Below are positions 34,618-43,472 of a stretch of 64,000 nt of DNA, in pieces. How positions within the stretch are numbered: position 1 is the stretch's first letter; every line of letters begins with the position of its first letter. A program made the position numbers and the translations under genes. The notes under the pieces are model-generated. The model searched no databases and had not been told where the DNA came from. It was given only the letters and a program-made list of their open reading frames with translations. The stretch is from Natronomonas marina (GTDB lineage Archaea > Halobacteriota > Halobacteria > Halobacteriales > Haloarculaceae): assembly GCF_024298905.1 (NCBI RefSeq), contig NZ_CP101154.1, positions 2,294,001 through 2,358,000 of the forward strand, given 5' to 3'.

Positions 34618-35388
34618 TCAGGCGGCGACCGCGCAAAAGCGGACGCTGCCCGGCACCTTCCACAGCAGGTCGGGCAACGCCTCGTCGTCGGGGTCGCCGT
34701 GCTCGGCGCGGTGGTGTCTGGTCTCCAGCAGCCGTCGGACCTCGAAGCCGGCCCCCACGAGCGCGTCGTGGAGGTCCCCGACCGTCCGGTCGAAGACCAC
34801 CATCTCGGCGTCGTAGGACTCGTCTATCGTTATCGTTCGCCGGTCGGGACCGAGGTAGTCCCGCTCGAAGGTCCCCGTCTCGACGTCGAGAATCTCGTAG
34901 ATGGGATGTGGCACGCTGACGACGAAGACGCCGCCGTCTCGGAGCACCCGCCGGGCCTCGCGGAACGCTCCCTCGAGGTCTGCTATCATCTGGTAGACCG
35001 CCTCCGAGGAGGCCACGTCGAAGGCGTCGTCGGGGAACGGCAGGTCCGTCACGTCGCCCTGGAGGAAGCGTGCGTCGACGCCGTAGTGGTCCCGCAACCG
35101 CCGGGCGTGCCGTAGCTGTTCGCCGGAGAAGTCGACCCCGACGACCGGCTCGGCGCCGAGTTCGGCGGTGCCGACGCTGCCCTGGCCGCCGCCACAGCCC
35201 AACTCGACGTACGCCTTGTCCTCGAGGGAGTCGAGCACCTCCGGCTGGCGGCCGCCGGGCGCCTCGGGGTCGAACGGCGAGGGGGCCGGCGGCGGGCCGC
35301 CCTCGGCGGTGTCGGCGTTCCACAGCGCCTGGAAGTCGTCGCTCCACTCGTTCCAGAGGTCCTGGTTCTCCCGTCGGGGGTCGGTCAT
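34618..35388 (-). CDS. Class I SAM-dependent methyltransferase
   Basis: 256 residues. An N-terminal helical stretch with Trp (NQDLWNEWSDDFQALWNAD) precedes motif I (YVELGCGGGQGSVGTAELG), VVGVDFSGEQLRHARRL, GDVTDLPFPDDAFDVASSEAVYQMI and the ARRVLRDGGVFVVSVPHPIYEIL strand. The Pro-rich insert near residue 35 is usual in haloarchaeal homologues. Substrate unknown. No operon partner: 290 bp follow and about 150 bp precede. Confidence 0.85.
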   Translation of the reverse strand: MTDPRRENQDLWNEWSDDFQALWNADTAEGGPPPAPSPFDPEAPGGRQPEVLDSLEDKAYVELGCGGGQGSVGTAELGAEPVVGVDFSGEQLRHARRLRDHYGVDARFLQGDVTDLPFPDDAFDVASSEAVYQMIADLEGAFREARRVLRDGGVFVVSVPHPIYEILDVETGTFERDYLGPDRRTITIDESYDAEMVVFDRTVGDLHDALVGAGFEVRRLLETRHHRAEHGDPDDEALPDLLWKVPGSVRFCAVAA

Positions 35389-35535
35389 CGGCGGACGGCG
35401 GTAGCTCCGACGGTGGGCGTAATAGGTCTTGTCACGCCCTGGGATGCCGTCACGAACGGGTGTCGGTCGAACTCGCGGACGACGTTACGGACGGAGCGGT
35501 CGGGCGAATCGTCTCCCGGAAGCCGCTCGCCGCCC

Positions 35536-36144
35536 TCAGACGCCGGCCCCGGTCGGCGCCTCGCCCTCGAACTTGGGCGTCGAGTCCAGGCCCAGTTCCT
35601 CCAGGGCGGCCTGCATGTGTTCGTCGTCGACGAAGCCGGCGCCGGCATCGACGCGCTTCTCGTGGGCCAGCGCCAGCACCTCGCCGCGCCGGTCGTCGGG
35701 GATGGCGTACTTCTCGACGACCAGTTCGACGACGAGGCCGGCGGGGTCCTGGGTGTACAGCGAGTGGAAGGCGCCGCGGTCGAACTCGTTGAAGCCGTAG
35801 CCGGCGTCGTTCAGCGCCTCCTTCGTGGCGTCGAACTCCCCGGGGGCGATGGAGAAGGCCAGGTGGTGGACGTTGCCCGGTCCGCGGTGGGGGCGGGTCG
35901 GTCGGTCGGTGCCGACGAAGAAGGTGAGGATGCGGCCGTCGCCGGTGTCGAAGAAGAGGTGGGTCAGCTCCGGCGCGTCGAGGTTGGGCTGTTCGAGAAC
36001 GAGCGGCATGCCGAGCAGGTCGCGGTAGAAGGCGATGGTGCTTGCGGCGTCGCCGCCCATCACGGTCATGTGGTCGGTGCCGACCGTGTGGACCGGGCTG
36101 TCGGGCGCTTCGGCGGTGACGTCGTGCTCGGGGGTGTGCTCCAT
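35536..36144 (-). CDS. VOC-family (glyoxalase/extradiol dioxygenase-type) protein
   Basis: 202 residues. An N-terminal VOC unit (HTVGTDHMTVMGGDAASTIAFYRDLLGMPLVLEQPN) is followed by NVHHLAFSIAPGEFDATKEAL and LYTQDPAGLVVELVV. Possible metal ligands are His25 (DHMTV), the HH pair and Glu of VVELVV. It may be a glyoxalase-type lyase or a ring-cleaving dioxygenase. The C-terminal ~45 residues (after YAIPDDRRGE) are an extra helical tail. Confidence 0.8.
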   Translation of the reverse strand: MEHTPEHDVTAEAPDSPVHTVGTDHMTVMGGDAASTIAFYRDLLGMPLVLEQPNLDAPELTHLFFDTGDGRILTFFVGTDRPTRPHRGPGNVHHLAFSIAPGEFDATKEALNDAGYGFNEFDRGAFHSLYTQDPAGLVVELVVEKYAIPDDRRGEVLALAHEKRVDAGAGFVDDEHMQAALEELGLDSTPKFEGEAPTGAGV

Positions 36145-36218
36145 GCCCGCCGTACGGGCCGAGAACTCAAGTAGGCTTCTCTGAGCAATGTTACCCGACG
36201 GCGAGCGTTCGCCTAACA

Positions 36219-36226
36219 GTTATAAC
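36219..36226 (+). promoter_or_regulatory. TATA box of the haloalkane-dehalogenase-like gene
   Basis: GTTATAAC, centred about 26 bp before GTG 36248. This supports a leaderless transcript from the GTG. The in-frame ATG at 36188 lies upstream of the TATA box and cannot be the start. Confidence 0.6.
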
Positions 36227-36247
36227 TCGCCGCGCGGAAGGTGGGCC

Positions 36248-37144
36248 GTGTCCATCGTCACCACGCCCGAGGAACGGTTCGAGGACGTCCCGGACTACGA
36301 CTACCCTCACGAACGGGTCCCCGTGACCGACGACGGCGCCGAGATGGCCTACGTCGATGTTGCGGGCAGCGGCGAGGAGACGTTCCTGTTGATGCACGGC
36401 GAACCGACGTGGGGCGTCCTCTACCGGAAACTGATTCCAACCCTCGCCGAGCGCGGCCGTGTCATCGTGCCCGACATGCTCGGCCTCGGCCGCTCGGACA
36501 AGTACACCGACCCCGACGCCTACAGTTTCGACCTCCACTACGAGAGCTTCGAGACGCTGCTGTTCGACGAACTGGACCTCACCGACGTAACGCTGGTGTG
36601 TCAGGACTGGGGCGGCATCCTGGGGCTGGCGCTGGCGGGCCACCACCCCGAGCGGTTCGCCCGTCTCGTGCCGATGAACACCGGCGTCCCGGACGGCACC
36701 CAGGAGATGTCCGACGCCTGGCACCAGTTCGCGGACTTCGTCGAGAGCGTCGAGGAGTTGCCCATCGAGATGCTCGTCGAGAACGCGACGGCGACGGACC
36801 TGACCGACGAGGAACTGGCCGCCTACAGCGCCCCGTTCCCGACCGAGGAATCGAAGGCCTGCGCCCGCGTGCTTCCCTTCCTCATCCCGCAGTCGCCCGA
36901 CGACGAGGGCGCGGCGACGATGCGGGCCGCGAAGGAACGGCTCGCCGAGTGGGACAAGCCCGCGTTCGTCCTGTTTTCGGACTCGGACCCCATCACGGGC
37001 AACGCCCGCGACCCGCTGCGGGAGCTCATCCCGACCGCCAAAGAGCAGCCCGACACCTGGATCGAGGGCGCGATGCACTTCCTGCAGGAGGACGCGGGCG
37101 AGGAGATAGCCGAGGAGATAGTCGCCTTCGTCGACCGGACCTAG
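36248..37144 (+). CDS. Alpha/beta hydrolase resembling haloalkane dehalogenase
   Basis: 298 residues from GTG. The fold motifs are HGEPTWG (oxyanion and halide region), the nucleophile elbow VCQDWGG (Asp120, Trp121), an acid loop SDSDPI (Asp247 or Asp245) and the catalytic His277 in AMHFLQED. A nucleophilic Asp followed by Trp is what haloalkane dehalogenases use to displace halide; epoxide hydrolases share part of this. The natural substrate is unknown. Its TAG stop overlaps the TAG of the convergent UDG gene by 4 bp (CTAG). Confidence 0.88.
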   Translation: MSIVTTPEERFEDVPDYDYPHERVPVTDDGAEMAYVDVAGSGEETFLLMHGEPTWGVLYRKLIPTLAERGRVIVPDMLGLGRSDKYTDPDAYSFDLHYESFETLLFDELDLTDVTLVCQDWGGILGLALAGHHPERFARLVPMNTGVPDGTQEMSDAWHQFADFVESVEELPIEMLVENATATDLTDEELAAYSAPFPTEESKACARVLPFLIPQSPDDEGAATMRAAKERLAEWDKPAFVLFSDSDPITGNARDPLRELIPTAKEQPDTWIEGAMHFLQEDAGEEIAEEIVAFVDRT

Positions 37145-37728
37145 CCCACCCGCGTGGCGACGCCCTTCGTCTGTCGGTAGTCGCCGTCGAGAATACCCTC
37201 CAGCGTCTCGACGAGCGCCGCCTCGTCGCCGTCGCTCCAGCGGGCCGGCTCCTTGACCGGCACGACAAGGAAGCCACGGCCCCGAATCTCGGTGGCGTGC
37301 AGCCGGTCGGCGTCGTGCGGTAGCTTGCGGGCCCGCGTCGTGAACTCCTCCAGGACGTACGACAGCGCCTCGTCGCCGACGGCCAGCAGGATATGGGCGT
37401 TGATGGCCCGGAGTTCGGCGTCGAGGTACCGCTCGAGGTCGGCGGGGTCGCCGGGCGACAGCCGCAGGTACGACAGATAGCAGTTCGAGAGGTCGGGCTC
37501 GTCGCTGTACGGTTCGGCCGCGAAGCCGACCGCGTGCAGAACTGCCTGCAGCCGGCGGCCGGCAACCGACCCGGTGAACGGCACCCCGGTCTCGGCGCCG
37601 CCGTGGGCCTCGGCGTCGGCGCCGACGACGTGGAAGTCGGCGTTGGCGTCCCCGTAGCCGTAGACCGCCGGCTCGCCCGGCGCCCGCATACCGAAGGGGT
37701 TCGACGTGCGGTCCGTCACTCGCTTCAC
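37141..37728 (-). CDS. Uracil-DNA glycosylase family protein
   Basis: 195 residues from GTG (VKRVTDRTSNPFGMRAPGE). UDG-fold signatures: YGYGDANADFHVVGADAEAHGG, GVPFTGSVAGRRLQAVLHAVGF, a Cys in LSNCYLSYLR, and HILLAVGDEALSYVL. It removes uracil from DNA to start base-excision repair. It lacks the four-Cys iron-sulfur cluster of families 4 and 5, so it belongs to another haloarchaeal-type subgroup. Confidence 0.8.
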   Translation of the reverse strand: MKRVTDRTSNPFGMRAPGEPAVYGYGDANADFHVVGADAEAHGGAETGVPFTGSVAGRRLQAVLHAVGFAAEPYSDEPDLSNCYLSYLRLSPGDPADLERYLDAELRAINAHILLAVGDEALSYVLEEFTTRARKLPHDADRLHATEIRGRGFLVVPVKEPARWSDGDEAALVETLEGILDGDYRQTKGVATRVG

Positions 37729-37767
37729 GGCTCTCGATAGGTCGCCACCGTAGAAAAGCGCCGCGCG

Positions 37768-38256
37768 TTACTCCTCGACGACGTCGATAGCGCCCTTCAT
37801 CCCCTGGGATTCGTGGGGTTCACAGACGTACAGCTGGACGCCGGTGTTGTCGAAGGACTGTTCGTAGGTGTGACCCTCCTCGCTGACGAAGTCATCGCCG
37901 CTCCTGAAGTCCGATTCCGAGCCCTCGACGCTTGCGACGTTGTGTCCGCCGCCCGCGCCGGTCCACTCCCAGGTAACCGTCGTGCTGGAACTGATGCGGA
38001 CCGCGGCCGGGTCGAACGCCAGTCCGTCGCCGGCGCCGACCATGACGGTGACCCCGCTCTCGCCGGTCATGTCGGCGATGGTGCCGTCGTAGCCGTTGGC
38101 GCCGGAGAGGTGGTCGTCGATGGCCTGCGGGACGTCGCTACTGCCGTCGCCGTTGCCCCCACCGTTGCCGCCGTTGCCGGTACAGCCGGCCAGCGCGCCG
38201 ACCGCGAGTGCGGCGCCGGTGCCCCGAACGAACCGTCGTCGACTGAACTCGCTCAT
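37768..38256 (-). CDS. Halocyanin-type blue copper lipoprotein
   Basis: 162 residues from ATG. A Tat signal (FSRRRFVRG) and a lipobox with Cys25 (LAGC) are followed by a Gly/Asn-rich linker and a plastocyanin fold. Copper ligands are readable: His105 (GGGHNV), Cys145 (YVCEPH), His148 and Met153 (QGMKG). It carries electrons at the outer face of the membrane. CATAAAC at 38283-38289 makes it leaderless from ATG 38256; the upstream frame to 38316 is rejected. Confidence 0.93.
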   Translation of the reverse strand: MSEFSRRRFVRGTGAALAVGALAGCTGNGGNGGGNGDGSSDVPQAIDDHLSGANGYDGTIADMTGESGVTVMVGAGDGLAFDPAAVRISSSTTVTWEWTGAGGGHNVASVEGSESDFRSGDDFVSEEGHTYEQSFDNTGVQLYVCEPHESQGMKGAIDVVEE

Positions 38257-38392
38257 ACACCTCGATTTTGGAGCCGCGAACACATAAACGCAGTTTGAGA
38301 CGTGTGAACAGGACACCGGATCGGGACCGTTCGGGCGGGGTTTCGGCCGCGACCTGGACCGCCCCGACCTGCCCGGTCTCGCGCCCGCGCCG

Positions 38393-40465
38393 CTACTCCT
38401 CGCGGCCGAGCAGGTCGCGGGCGCCCTCGACGATCCGGTCCCGCTGGTGGGCCGCCATGCCGACGGTGGCGGCCGCGGTGCCGGCCACGAGATTCGTGGG
38501 GGCGCCCACCACGAAGTTGGTGTCGAACGTGCCGGGGAGGGCCTGCCAGGTCTCGCCGCCGTCGGTGCTCACCTCGACGGGACCGACCCGAGCGGCGTCG
38601 CTTCCCCCGCCCACGTCGGCGAAGTACGACAGCGTGTCGCCGCCGCTGGCGGCGGCGTCGAACTCGACGTAGGTCGCGGCGCCCTCCTCGTAGGTCTCGT
38701 AGGCGTCGTCGTCGTAGGCGTCCCACGAGGCGGGCAGACGGTCCCGGACCAGCACCTCGTCGTAGCGCTCGACGAACCGGACGTCGATGTCGATGCGGTC
38801 GGTCTGGCCGCCGGTGAAGAGGCTCCCGTCGTCCGAGCGCACGGCGTCGACGACCGCGGGACCGCCGCCGTACTCGATGCCGTCGGCCTTCACCGCGTGG
38901 ACGCCCTGGTTGATGTCGGAGGCGAAGGTGACGCCGTTGGACTCGACGGCCGCCCAGCAGTTCGGGACGACCTCGCTGAGTCCCTGCATCCGGGACGCCT
39001 TCGGCGTGTCGTAGACCGGCCGGGAGAAGCCCTCCTGCGTGAGGCCGAGCGTGCCGTCGTCCTCCTCGACGCCCTTGAGGTAGCGGATGCCGCCGTGGTA
39101 GTGGGACTGGTGGATCCACAGTTCGCCGTCCTGGTCGATGACGACGTCGGAGTTGTGCGGCGACAGCTGGAAGTTGCCGAACTGGATCTCCTCGGCGTCC
39201 GGGGTGTCGGTGTCCTCCTCGAGGTTCTGCCACTCCCAGGTGTCGAAGGTCTCCAGCTGTGCGACGCCGTTCTCGACGGTCAGGTCGTCGGGCACGTCCA
39301 TGACCTCGGCGTCCGCCTCGTAGATGCCGGAGACGTCGACGAGGTGGATGCGGCCCGTCCGCGTGCCGTTGCTGCCTATCTCCTGGCTGGCGACGGCGAC
39401 CCGTTTGGTCTCGCCGCCGGGCGTCTCGTACAGCGTCGGTGCCGGCGAGGTGAAGTGACACGCGCTCATGTCGAACTGGCCGATCTGGGTGATGTCCTCG
39501 GGGTTTGACACGTCGAGCACCTGCAGGCCCTGCCCCCAGTAGCCGAGGTAGGCGGTCGGCGTGCCGGTGACGGGGTCGTCCTGGACCTCGACGTCGTGGA
39601 TGTAGGCCGTGTCGCCGGCGTACTCGCCCTGTCGGGCGTCGCCCGCGAGCGTCCAGAGGTTGACCGGCTCCAGCTGGCCCGTGGTGCGGTCGAACCGCAG
39701 GACGTACATCCCGGTGCCGTCCGGCTGGTCGTGGATGGCGAAGACGTACTCCTCCTGGCCGATGCGGTGGTGGAAGAGGTTGTGAACGCCCAGGCCGCTG
39801 ACCTGGAAGGCGCCGACCGTCTCGGGGTTGCCCTTGTCGGAGACGTCGACGGCCACGACCGCGCCGGGCGCCTCGGTGAAGGAGTTGCCGTCGAGGTTCG
39901 GCGTCGGGTCGGTCGCCTCACCGTTCGGCCCGGTGGTGAAGAGCGCCGTGAGCGGCTGGGTGCCGAGGAAGACGTAGTCGCCGTCGTCGCTCACCTTCAG
40001 GTCCATCACGGCCGTTCCCGTGCTGTTGTTGCGGACGAACGACAGCACGGACATGTTGGCCGCCTCGGCCTCGGCGTCCGTCTCGGCGTCGTTGTAGGAA
40101 CTGATGTCGACGATGGCCATCCCGCGGCCGGGCGTCGGGGCGTCCGAGGAGAAGAAGGAGACGTAGGCGTAGTCGCCCCGCGTCCGGATTTCCGTCTGGG
40201 CCCCGTAGTGGGGGTTCCGCGAACCGTTCGTGGTCTCGGAGCCGACGCTGCCGAGGCTGTGGTAGCCCATCACCTGTGCGCCGACCGTGTTGCCGGGCGA
40301 GTCCAGCGCGGAGGGGCTTCCGCCCTCGATTTCGCTGTCGTTGGGATGGGAGTCCCACTTCTCGTGGGCGCTCGCCGTCCCCGCCGCCCCGACCGCGACC
40401 GAGGCCCCGACCGCCTTCAGCACCGCACGCCGCGTCGTCCCGGACAGTTCAGAGGAACCTGACAT
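38393..40465 (-). CDS. Tat-exported LVIVD-repeat beta-propeller protein
   Basis: 690 residues. Tat signal with TTRRAVLKAVGASVAVGAAG. The body has LVIVD-like blades (GMAIVDISSYN, VVAVDVSDKGNPETVG, LQVLDVSNPEDITQIG, IHLVDVSG) and a HHRIG motif, consistent with a beta-propeller. A final domain at about 550-640 (VRFVERYDEVLVRDRLPASWDAY) looks like a small beta sandwich. No membrane anchor or lipobox is evident. Function is unknown; propellers of this sort usually bind ligands or partners at the surface. Confidence 0.85.
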   Translation of the reverse strand: MSGSSELSGTTRRAVLKAVGASVAVGAAGTASAHEKWDSHPNDSEIEGGSPSALDSPGNTVGAQVMGYHSLGSVGSETTNGSRNPHYGAQTEIRTRGDYAYVSFFSSDAPTPGRGMAIVDISSYNDAETDAEAEAANMSVLSFVRNNSTGTAVMDLKVSDDGDYVFLGTQPLTALFTTGPNGEATDPTPNLDGNSFTEAPGAVVAVDVSDKGNPETVGAFQVSGLGVHNLFHHRIGQEEYVFAIHDQPDGTGMYVLRFDRTTGQLEPVNLWTLAGDARQGEYAGDTAYIHDVEVQDDPVTGTPTAYLGYWGQGLQVLDVSNPEDITQIGQFDMSACHFTSPAPTLYETPGGETKRVAVASQEIGSNGTRTGRIHLVDVSGIYEADAEVMDVPDDLTVENGVAQLETFDTWEWQNLEEDTDTPDAEEIQFGNFQLSPHNSDVVIDQDGELWIHQSHYHGGIRYLKGVEEDDGTLGLTQEGFSRPVYDTPKASRMQGLSEVVPNCWAAVESNGVTFASDINQGVHAVKADGIEYGGGPAVVDAVRSDDGSLFTGGQTDRIDIDVRFVERYDEVLVRDRLPASWDAYDDDAYETYEEGAATYVEFDAAASGGDTLSYFADVGGGSDAARVGPVEVSTDGGETWQALPGTFDTNFVVGAPTNLVAGTAAATVGMAAHQRDRIVEGARDLLGREE

Positions 40466-40602
40466 GGTCTACCATCCTCGATTCACTATCCTACAAAAGC
40501 CGTTCTGACAAAACCGTCCAAGTTTGTCATTCGTTAACACGATTTGCCGCCGCGGATGGCCGCCTCGTGAGCTTTCATTGTGCTGTGGGCCCTCGTTTCG
40601 GT

Positions 40603-42141
40603 ATGACCGTCTGGGTCCTCGGCGACCAGCTCTCCCGCGAGCACGGGCCGCTCTCGCGGACCGACGACGGCGAGCGGGTCCTGTTGATAGAGGCGACGGC
40701 CTTCGCCCGCCGCAGGCCGTACCACCCCCACAAGCTGACGCTCGTCTTCTCGGCGATGCGGCACTTCCGCGACGAACTCCGGGCCGCGGGCCGAACGGTC
40801 GAGTACCACCGCTGTGAGACGTTCGCCGAGGGGCTGGACGCCCACTTCGAGACCCACCCCGGCGACGAGTTGACGGTGATGCACCCGCCCGGCCACGGCG
40901 CCGTGGACCGGCTGACCGAGCTGGTCGAGGCCCGCGGCGGCAGCCTCTCGGTCATCGACGACGAACTGTTCGTGACGACGCCCGACCAGTGGGAGGCGTG
41001 GATGGGCGACCGCGACCCCCCGTATCGGCAGGAGACGTTCTACCGCGAGGCCCGCCGGGCGACGGGCTACCTGATGGACGGCGAGGAGCCACTCGGCGGC
41101 GAGTGGAACTACGACGACGAGAACCGGCAGTTCCCCGGCGCCGACTACGACCCGCCGGAGCCGCCGCGGTACGAACCGGACGCGCTCACCCAGCAGACCC
41201 GCGAGTGGGTCCACGAGACGTTCGCCGGTGACTACGACGACGACCCGCCGGGCGTCGGGTGGGCCGACCCCGAGCCGTTCGGCTGGCCCGTCACCCGCGA
41301 GGCGGCCGTCGACGCCCTCGACCGCTTCGTCGACGAGCGACTCGTCGAGTTCGGTCCCTACCAGGACGCCATGCTCGCCGACGAGCCCGCGATGAACCAC
41401 GCGCTCTTGTCCGGCGCGATGAACCTCGGCCTGTTGCACCCCCGCGAGGTCCTCGAGACGGTCCTCGAGGCGGCGAAGAGCGACCCGGACGTGCCGCTGA
41501 ACTCCGTCGAGGGGTTCGTCCGCCAGGTGCTCGGCTGGCGGGAGTTCACCCGCCACGTCTACCGCGAGGCGATGCCGGAACTGGCCGACGCGAACCAGCT
41601 CGACCAGACCGAGGCGCTGCCGGCGTTCTACTGGACGGGCGACGTCGACGCCGCCTGCCTCTCGGACGTCGTCGACGGCGTCCGCAAGCGGGGCTACTCA
41701 CACCACATCGAGCGGCTGATGATTCTCGCGAACTTCGCGCTCATCTACGGCGTCGAACCGCGCCAGTTGAACGAGTGGTTCCACGCCGCCTACGTGGACG
41801 CCTACCACTGGGTGACGACGCCCAACGTCGTCGAGATGGGGTCGTACGGCGCCGGCGTCTTCGCCACCAAGCCGTACGCCGCCTCGGCGAACTACGTCGA
41901 CCGGATGTCCGACTACTGTTCGGGCTGTCCGTACGCCAAGACGAAGACGACCGGCGAGGACGCCTGCCCGTTCAACGCGCTGTACTGGGACTTCCTGGAC
42001 CGCAACGCCGAGGAGTTACGGTCGAACCACCGGATGGGGCTGGTCTACTCGCACCTGGACGACAAGGACGACGAGGAACTGGCGGCGATACGGGAGCGAG
42101 CCGAGGCAGTGCGGGCGATGGCCCGGCGCGGGGAGCTGTGA
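40603..42141 (+). CDS. Iron-sulfur (6-4) photolyase/cryptochrome-related protein
   Basis: 512 residues from ATG (MTVWVLGDQLSREHGPL). Matches the FeS-BCP (PhrB-like) family: an N-terminal chromophore domain, then the FAD domain (LLSGAMNLGLLHPREV, VEGFVRQVLGWREFTRHVYRE, HHIERLMILANFALIYGVEP). Four Cys in the family spacing (DAACLSD; YCSGCPYAK; EDACPFN) suit the [4Fe-4S] cluster. It repairs (6-4) photoproducts or senses light. Divergent from the LVIVD gene with 137 bp between. Confidence 0.92.
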   Translation: MTVWVLGDQLSREHGPLSRTDDGERVLLIEATAFARRRPYHPHKLTLVFSAMRHFRDELRAAGRTVEYHRCETFAEGLDAHFETHPGDELTVMHPPGHGAVDRLTELVEARGGSLSVIDDELFVTTPDQWEAWMGDRDPPYRQETFYREARRATGYLMDGEEPLGGEWNYDDENRQFPGADYDPPEPPRYEPDALTQQTREWVHETFAGDYDDDPPGVGWADPEPFGWPVTREAAVDALDRFVDERLVEFGPYQDAMLADEPAMNHALLSGAMNLGLLHPREVLETVLEAAKSDPDVPLNSVEGFVRQVLGWREFTRHVYREAMPELADANQLDQTEALPAFYWTGDVDAACLSDVVDGVRKRGYSHHIERLMILANFALIYGVEPRQLNEWFHAAYVDAYHWVTTPNVVEMGSYGAGVFATKPYAASANYVDRMSDYCSGCPYAKTKTTGEDACPFNALYWDFLDRNAEELRSNHRMGLVYSHLDDKDDEELAAIRERAEAVRAMARRGEL

Positions 42142-42191
42142 GCGGCCGGCGCGAACCCTTTTGACGCCGGCCGACGAACCCCGAAGCGAAT

Positions 42192-43472
42192 ATGAGTCTC
42201 GACGACGCCGCCGAGGAGCTCGCCTCCGACCTCGGCGCGGACAAACAGGAGGTCAAAGAGAAGCTAGAGACCCTGCAGTCGTACTCCGTCCCCATCGAGG
42301 AAGCCAAGCAGAGCATCCGGCGGGAGTACGGCGACTCCGGCGGTGGCGGCGGGACCGACAGCCCCCCGGAGACGGACGTCGCCGACGTCGAACCCGACAT
42401 GGGCAACGTCACCGTCACGGCCCGCGTATTGACCGTCGGCAAGCGCTCCATCCGCTACGAGGGCGAAGACCAGACCATCTTCGAGGGCGAGGTTGCCGAC
42501 GGGACGGGGACCATCTCCTACACCGCCTGGACGGACTTCTCGCTGTCGCCCGGCGACACCATCACCGCGGGCAACGCCGGCGTCCGCGAGTGGGAGGGCG
42601 AACCGGAACTGAACCTCGGGGAGTCGACGACCGTGACGCTGCACGACGAACCGCTGGAGGTCCCCCAGGAGGTCGGCGGCGAGCGGGACCTCATCGAGTT
42701 GCGGCCGGGCGACCGCGGCCGGACCGTCGAGGTCCAGGTACTCGAAGTCGAGTCCAAGACCATCGACGGCCGGGACGGCGAGACCGACATCCTGAGCGGC
42801 GTCGTCGGCGACGAGACGGCGCGACTGCCCTTCACCGACTGGGACCCCCACGAGGCAATCGCGGCCGGCGAGTCGGTCCGAATCGGGGACGTCTACGTCC
42901 GGGAGTTCCGCGGCGTGCCGTCGGTCAACGTCACGGAGTTCTCGACGGTCGAGCCGGTCGGCGAGGTCGACGTTAGCGACGCGGCGACCCGGATGACGGT
43001 CGGCGAGGCCGTCGCCGCCGGCGGCGTCTTCGACGTCGAGGTGGTCGGCAACGTCCTCGAGGTCCGGGACGGCTCGGGGCTCATCCAGCGGTGTCCGGAC
43101 TGTGGCCGCGTCGTCCAGAACGACCAGTGCCGGAGCCACGGCGAGGTCGACCCCGAGGACGACCTCCGGGTGAAGGCCATCCTCGACGACGGCACCGACA
43201 CGGTCACCGCCATCCTGGGCCGGGAGCTGACCGAGGCGATTTACGGCGGGACGCTGGAGGACGCCCTCGAGGACGCCCGCGACGCGATGGACCGGGACGT
43301 CGTCGCCGACGCCATCGCGGAGGACCTCGTCGGCGGCGAGTTCCGCGTCCGCGGCTCGCTGTCGGTCGACGAGTACGGCGCCAACCTCGACTGCGAGGCC
43401 TTCGAGGAGAGCGCCGACGACCCCGAGGCGCGCGCCCGGGAGTTCCTCGCCGACGCGGAGGTGGACGCATGA
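42192..43472 (+). CDS. rpa1: Replication protein A, RPA1-type single-stranded DNA-binding protein
   Basis: 426 residues. An N-terminal helical region leads into three OB folds (about 70-155, 175-260, 285-370) and a zinc finger of C-x2-C-x8-C-x2-H type (CPDCGRVVQNDQCRSH). It coats single-stranded DNA in replication and repair. Three OB folds plus the zinc finger fit RPA1 rather than RPA3. It starts 50 bp after the photolyase gene and overlaps rpap1 as ATGA. Confidence 0.9.
   Translation: MSLDDAAEELASDLGADKQEVKEKLETLQSYSVPIEEAKQSIRREYGDSGGGGGTDSPPETDVADVEPDMGNVTVTARVLTVGKRSIRYEGEDQTIFEGEVADGTGTISYTAWTDFSLSPGDTITAGNAGVREWEGEPELNLGESTTVTLHDEPLEVPQEVGGERDLIELRPGDRGRTVEVQVLEVESKTIDGRDGETDILSGVVGDETARLPFTDWDPHEAIAAGESVRIGDVYVREFRGVPSVNVTEFSTVEPVGEVDVSDAATRMTVGEAVAAGGVFDVEVVGNVLEVRDGSGLIQRCPDCGRVVQNDQCRSHGEVDPEDDLRVKAILDDGTDTVTAILGRELTEAIYGGTLEDALEDARDAMDRDVVADAIAEDLVGGEFRVRGSLSVDEYGANLDCEAFEESADDPEARAREFLADAEVDA

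Noticed and set aside
33284-35347. 687-residue fusion of an Arg-rich protein with the metallo-beta-lactamase protein
   Set aside because: Only the part from 34327 is a real protein; the rest is antisense to intergenic DNA and the methyltransferase.
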